Source of the DNA: Ruminococcaceae bacterium UBA3215
GTDB taxonomy: Bacteria; Bacillota; Clostridia; Oscillospirales; Ruminococcaceae
Length of the DNA stretch: 8,557 bases
Direction of reading: 5' to 3'
NCBI GenBank assembly: GCA_002363155.1
Contig: DEWH01000009.1
Span: 1-8,557, forward strand
Shown: one piece after another, positions 5,778 to 8,557 of the stretch
Numbering within the stretch: the first letter of the stretch is position 1
Layout of the letters: every line of letters starts with the position of its first letter
The notes under the pieces: generated by a model
Told to the model about the DNA's origin: nothing
The model's input: only the letters and a program-made list of their open reading frames with translations
Database searches by the model: none
Program-made: the position numbers and the translations under genes

Positions 5778-6992
5778 ATGATAATAAAGCGAACGATCAG
5801 CGGACAAATCGGCAAAGGAGACATCAACCACAATAATCGTAAGTTCATCGCGGCTAATGTTGACAAGGACAGGGTCGGTGACAACATCACCCTCATCAAT
5901 GATGATATCAAGAAAGTCTATCACGAGCTGTTCGATGAAGCGCAGACTGAATACAATGCAAAGCAGAAGCGCAAGGACAGACGTATCACGAACTACTATG
6001 AGAAGATACTTCACGGAGATCAGGAGAAGGTCTTTCACGAGGTCATCTTTCAGATCGGGAATATGAACGATACGGCGGTAGGCTCGGAGGCGGGTAAGCT
6101 CGCGTCTGAGGCTCTCCGGCAGTATGCCGAGGGATTTCAGCAGCGCAACCCGCACCTGCGCTTGTTCAATGCCGTTATTCATCTCGATGAAGCTACACCG
6201 CACATTCATTTGGACTTTGTTCCGTTCGCCACAGATCAGACGAGAGGTCTTTCCACAAGGGTATCTCTGACACGGGCATTGGAACAGCAGGGCTTCAAGG
6301 GCGAGGGAAAGCTCGAAACCAACACAAAGAAGTGGATAGAGAGCGAAAAAGAAGTGCTTGCCGGAATTATGCTCTCCCTCGGCATTGAGTGGGAAAAACT
6401 CGGAACGCACAACGAACACCTCTCCGTCCTCGACTACAAGAAACAGGAGCGCGCCAAAGAAGTGGCTGCACTCGATGATGAAATCACAGCTAAATGTGCT
6501 GCGCTGTCTGATACCGAGGCAAAGATCGGTGAGCAAAACGCCGTGCTGGAAAAGAATGCGGCGAAGATAAGCAAGATTAAGGATATTGACAGCATTGAAG
6601 CGAAGAAGTCTATCATCGGGAGTAAGGTCACTGTTTCGGAGAGCGACTTCCACGATCTGACGGATATGGCAAAGAAACAAGCTGCCGCCGAGAGCAAGGA
6701 AAAATCGCTCAACAAAAAGATAAAAGCCTTGAAACAGGAGAACAGCGAACAAGCCACAAAGATAGCAGAGCTTACAACAGCTAACAGTAGTCTGAAAGCG
6801 GAACTGTCCTCGCTGAAATCTATCAAAGGCAGGATAAGCGCCGAGGGTCTGAAAGCAGAGGTCGAAGAATTGAAAGCGAAATGCGGCAGACTGACGGAAT
6901 TTATTGAAAGCCTCGGTCTTATGCAGCGTTTCAAGGAATGGTTGGTGCCTAAAACACAGAAGAATCAGTCCAAAGATATACACTTACAATAG
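5778..6992 (+). CDS. mob: MobV-family relaxase (Pre/Mob plasmid recombination enzyme)
   Basis: This 404-residue protein would nick one strand at oriT and lead it into the recipient, using a helper's conjugation channel. Residues 17-33 (NHNNRKFIAANVDKDRV) fit motif I of the family. Residues 134-146 (IHLDEATPHIHLD) are the diagnostic HxDExxPHxH metal-binding motif, with H135, H142 and H144. Residues 222-385 are lysine/glutamate/alanine-rich and strongly coiled-coil-like, typical of the MobV C-terminal half, which serves in dimerisation or membrane contact. I placed the start at ATG 5778, with AGGAG at 5766-5770. The frame is open back to 5604, but the extra 58 residues have no ribosome-binding site, do not resemble the family and cross the oriT-like stem-loops. 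No obvious promoter of its own was seen; it may depend on read-through from upstream. Confidence 0.9.
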   Translation: MIIKRTISGQIGKGDINHNNRKFIAANVDKDRVGDNITLINDDIKKVYHELFDEAQTEYNAKQKRKDRRITNYYEKILHGDQEKVFHEVIFQIGNMNDTAVGSEAGKLASEALRQYAEGFQQRNPHLRLFNAVIHLDEATPHIHLDFVPFATDQTRGLSTRVSLTRALEQQGFKGEGKLETNTKKWIESEKEVLAGIMLSLGIEWEKLGTHNEHLSVLDYKKQERAKEVAALDDEITAKCAALSDTEAKIGEQNAVLEKNAAKISKIKDIDSIEAKKSIIGSKVTVSESDFHDLTDMAKKQAAAESKEKSLNKKIKALKQENSEQATKIAELTTANSSLKAELSSLKSIKGRISAEGLKAEVEELKAKCGRLTEFIESLGLMQRFKEWLVPKTQKNQSKDIHLQ

Positions 6993-7069
6993 AGATGTGG
7001 AACAAAAGTTGCACACATCTATTGACAAGAGAATAATTCCGAGTGTATAATATGGCTGATAGATGTGTG
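6993..7069. promoter_or_regulatory. Repeated AGATGTG operator-like motifs around the integrase promoter
   Basis: AGATGTG occurs at 6993-6999, its inverse CACATCT at 7014-7020, and AGATGTG again at 7061-7067. The second and third extend to a perfect 11-bp inverted pair: CACACATCTAT (7012-7022) and ATAGATGTGTG (7059-7069). These arms sit on either side of the promoter, the left one touching the -35 box. The first and second can also form a hairpin just after the mob stop. This is the expected layout for repression by a dimeric or looping regulator; the regulator is not identified. Confidence 0.6.
7022..7051 (+). promoter_or_regulatory. Strong promoter of the integrase gene
   Basis: TTGACA (7022-7027) and TATAAT (7046-7051), both perfect consensus boxes, are separated by 18 bases. 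The start should be near 7058, leaving a leader of about 110 bases before ATG 7169. Confidence 0.9.
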
Positions 7070-7072
7070 GGT

Positions 7073-7135
7073 CGTTTCCCGCAGCACCGCCCAGTGTGGT
7101 GTTCCGGAAACGCCCTGACGGCTTCGTGCCGTCAG
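7073..7135 (+). promoter_or_regulatory. Structured leader of the integrase mRNA
   Basis: CGTTTCC (7073-7079) pairs with GGAAACG (7106-7112), enclosing a smaller CACC/GGTG stem. It is followed at once by a perfect 8-bp hairpin, CTGACGGC (7115-7122) with GCCGTCAG (7128-7135), loop TTCGT. There is no adjacent T run, so it is not a simple terminator. It could set mRNA stability or regulate integrase translation. Confidence 0.5.
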
Positions 7136-7168
7136 CCAACGGTTTGTTTATCAAGGAGGAAACAAACT

Positions 7169-8395
7169 ATGGCAACTATCCAAAAAAGGAACGATACCTA
7201 TCGTATCAGAGTATCTTCCGGCTATGATGTTCACGGAAAGCAGATAATGCACACACGCACGTGGAAACCGGAACGCGGTATGACCGAGCGCCAGATCAAA
7301 AAGGAGCTCGAACGGCAGGCTGTCCTGTTTGAGGAAGAATGTTTAAGCGGATATAATGTAAAGTCCATAAAATTTGAGGATTTTACGAAACAGTGGTTCA
7401 AGGAATACGCCGAATTACGGTTGAAGCCCAACACGATCACATTCTATCATTCAATGGAACCGCGTATTTTCAAATCTCTTGGACACATCAGAATGGACAG
7501 GCTCACGCCTCATGATATTCAGAAGTTCATTGTTGAGCTTACACAGAGCAAGAGGTTTGACAACAGTCAGAAGAACGGAGGACGGCTTTCAACCAAATCC
7601 ATTGATCTGTACAGGACGATGATATCCACAATATGCAGCTATGCTGTAAGAATGAATGTTATACGCGACAATCCGTGCAGAAACATCACGATACCGAAAA
7701 TAATATCTCCCGAAAAAGAAGTCTATACTTTAGAGGAAGCCCAGAAGATGCTGGAGCTGTTTGCCGAAGAGGACGAAAGCAATTATCAGTATGTCTGCTT
7801 TTATTCTCTCGCGGTTTATACCGGTTTCAGACAGGGTGAACTGCTTGGTCTTGAATGGAAGGATATCGACTTTGATAAAAGAGTCATATCGGTACGAAGA
7901 ACAAGCATTTACAACAAAAGCAAGGGCGGAATGTACACCGAGACTCCGAAGACAGCGCAGAGTCTGCGTAGCTTGAAAGTTCCGGAAGTAGTCATTGATA
8001 TCCTGAAAAAGTGGAAAAGACTTCAGAATGAGCAGCGAGAGATGACGGGCGATATGTGGACAGACACTGACAGAGTGTTCACCAAATGGAACGGTGAGCC
8101 AATGCACCGTGATTGCCCGAGAAGATACTTTATAACATTCTGCAAGAGAACGGGTATGCGTTATGTATCGTGCCATTCAATGCGTCATTTGAACGCCACA
8201 CTTTTGATCAATGCCGGTGTTGACGTTAAAACAGTTCAGACTTGTTTAGGGCATTCCAGTCCGACAACCACGATGAGGGTCTATTTGCATACCTTTCAGT
8301 CTGCTCAGGCGGCAGCGTCCGAGGCAGTTGCAAGTGCATTGTCGTTCAGTCCGAAGTCAGATGCCGGTGAAAACAGGTCGTTAAAGGTATCGTAA
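7169..8395 (+). CDS. int: Tyrosine recombinase / integrase
   Basis: This 408-residue site-specific recombinase would insert and excise the element. Residues 1-60 are an arm-binding-like N-terminal domain (TIQKRNDTYRIRVSSGYD). Residues 65-175 are the SAM-like core-binding domain (FTKQWFKEYAELRLKPNTI and on). Residues 185-385 are the catalytic domain. The catalytic set is complete: R221 in TGFRQGELLGLEW, K261 in TPKTAQS, H336 and R339 in HSMRH, H362 in LGHSS, and nucleophile Y372 in MRVYLHT. Length is normal for Tn916-like or phage integrases. The start is ATG 7169 with AGGAGG at 7154-7159; the frame is open back to 7043, but that would begin inside the promoter. It is the last gene of the element, 95 bases from a tRNA, and has its own regulated promoter. 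Confidence 0.93.
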   Translation: MATIQKRNDTYRIRVSSGYDVHGKQIMHTRTWKPERGMTERQIKKELERQAVLFEEECLSGYNVKSIKFEDFTKQWFKEYAELRLKPNTITFYHSMEPRIFKSLGHIRMDRLTPHDIQKFIVELTQSKRFDNSQKNGGRLSTKSIDLYRTMISTICSYAVRMNVIRDNPCRNITIPKIISPEKEVYTLEEAQKMLELFAEEDESNYQYVCFYSLAVYTGFRQGELLGLEWKDIDFDKRVISVRRTSIYNKSKGGMYTETPKTAQSLRSLKVPEVVIDILKKWKRLQNEQREMTGDMWTDTDRVFTKWNGEPMHRDCPRRYFITFCKRTGMRYVSCHSMRHLNATLLINAGVDVKTVQTCLGHSSPTTTMRVYLHTFQSAQAAASEAVASALSFSPKSDAGENRSLKVS

Positions 8396-8448
8396 TTCAA
8401 AACAACGTCCAAATAACGACCAAAGCATTTACGCCCAAAATAGCAATG
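8396..8448. other. Spacer between integrase and tRNA terminator; probable right-end zone
   Basis: This short AT-rich stretch has no gene. CGTCCAAATAACGACCAAAG (8406-8425) loosely resembles the sequence at 3464-3484 in the left gap, an alignment needing one-base gaps. If that match is real, both could be integrase-binding sites near the ends, but it is weak. Confidence 0.3.
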
Positions 8449-8481
8449 CCCCGGAAACGCCTGAAACAGGCACTTCCGGGG
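8449..8481 (-). terminator. Long hairpin, likely terminator of the leftward tRNA transcript
   Basis: CCCCGGAA (8449-8456) pairs with TTCCGGGG (8474-8481), then GCCTG (8459-8463) with CAGGC (8467-8471) over an AAA loop, separated by a small AC/AC internal loop. It lies ten bases past the tRNA 3' end on the minus strand. On that strand the following bases are only moderately T-rich (CATTGCTATTTT), so termination strength is uncertain. It could also stop rightward transcription from the integrase. Confidence 0.65.
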
Positions 8482-8490
8482 TCGGGTGTA

Positions 8491-8557
8491 TGGTGCCGCT
8501 GACCGGGGTCGAACCGGTACGGATTTTACTCCGAGGGATTTTAAGTCCCTTGTGTCT
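8491..8557 (-). tRNA. tRNA-Leu (anticodon UAA), 3' part, cut by the window end
   Basis: Read on the minus strand, the sequence shows an anticodon stem AGGGA/TCCCT with loop CTTAAAA, giving anticodon TAA. A long variable arm follows (CGGA/TCCG), as expected for a class II tRNA. The T arm is ACCGG/CCGGT with loop TTCGACC, then acceptor strand CAGCGGC, discriminator A and an encoded CCA ending at 8491. The 5' half lies beyond 8557. The long variable arm and the anticodon agree on leucine. tRNA 3' ends are common integrase targets, and this one faces the element. Confidence 0.93.

Larger units (their letters stand above)
3498..8395 (+). mobile_element. Compact integrative and mobilizable element (IME), minimal extent
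   Basis: Four same-strand genes form a complete mobilizable-element toolkit: excisionase-like HTH, DUF3987 replication protein, MobV relaxase and tyrosine integrase, with an iteron cluster and oriT-like stem-loops between them. No type IV secretion genes are present, so it would need a helper element to move between cells. No cargo gene is visible. Coordinates give only the gene-bearing core from the first promoter to the integrase stop. The left end should lie between 3141 and 3497 and the right end between 8396 and the tRNA near 8491. No direct repeat marking the ends could be identified with confidence. Confidence 0.8.

Noticed and set aside
5748..6983. A 411-residue open frame on the minus strand opposite the relaxase gene
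   Set aside because: It is the antisense shadow of the MobV gene, which has the HxDExxPHxH motif and a good ribosome-binding site. The minus frame shows no recognisable motif.
7043..7168. An N-terminal extension of the integrase by 42 residues
   Set aside because: It would start inside the promoter before the transcription start. AGGAGG lies properly before ATG 7169.
8491..8557. Direct repeat of the tRNA-Leu 3' end on the left side, as expected for integration into the tRNA
   Set aside because: I looked through 3092-3726 for the tRNA end and found only short chance matches, such as GGTGCCG near 3346. Integration into the tRNA remains possible but is not shown.

Overview
The window looks like chromosome from a low-to-mid G+C gut Firmicute of the Ruminococcus/Oscillospiraceae type. 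This rests on three things: a secreted BspA-like leucine-rich-repeat protein ending in fibronectin-III-like modules of the style common in Ruminococcus, strong AGGAGG ribosome-binding sites with TTGACA/TATAAT promoters, and a tRNA-Leu with encoded CCA. The species cannot be fixed from the sequence.

Left part (1-3140): one gene with its own extended -10 promoter (18-46), a 979-residue secreted modular surface protein (152-3091), and a clear intrinsic terminator (3107-3140). The protein runs: signal peptide, an AT-rich N-terminal module, glycine-triplet segments between beta-strand-like repeats, seven 23-residue LRR_5/BspA repeats, two InlB-B-like repeats, a Ser/Thr linker and two FnIII-like modules. 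It has no LPXTG anchor.

Middle gap (3141-3497): no convincing gene. It holds two strong palindromes (3190-3213 and 3360-3391) and smaller repeats, and probably the left boundary of a mobile element.

Right part (about 3498 to 8395, ends unresolved): a compact integrative and mobilizable element with no visible cargo. In order it has a promoter with a long structured leader carrying overlapping micro-ORFs, a small excisionase-like HTH gene, a DUF3987 primase/helicase-like replication gene whose start overlaps the HTH stop by one base, a mirrored cluster of GTACC/GGTAC iterons (candidate origin), three consecutive stem-loops (candidate oriT), a MobV-family relaxase, a strong promoter framed by inverted AGATGTG motifs, a second structured leader, and a tyrosine integrase. 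The likely division of labour is: the HTH protein controls or assists excision, DUF3987 plus the iterons copy the excised circle, MobV plus oriT allow transfer on a helper's conjugation machinery, and the integrase inserts the element. Only family membership of the genes is directly supported; the division of labour is inferred.

Right flank (8396-8557): a short spacer, a long GC-rich hairpin likely ending the leftward tRNA transcript, and the 3' part of tRNA-Leu(UAA) on the minus strand, cut by the window end. A tRNA beside an integrase suggests an attachment site, but I could not find a copy of the tRNA 3' end on the left side within the window.
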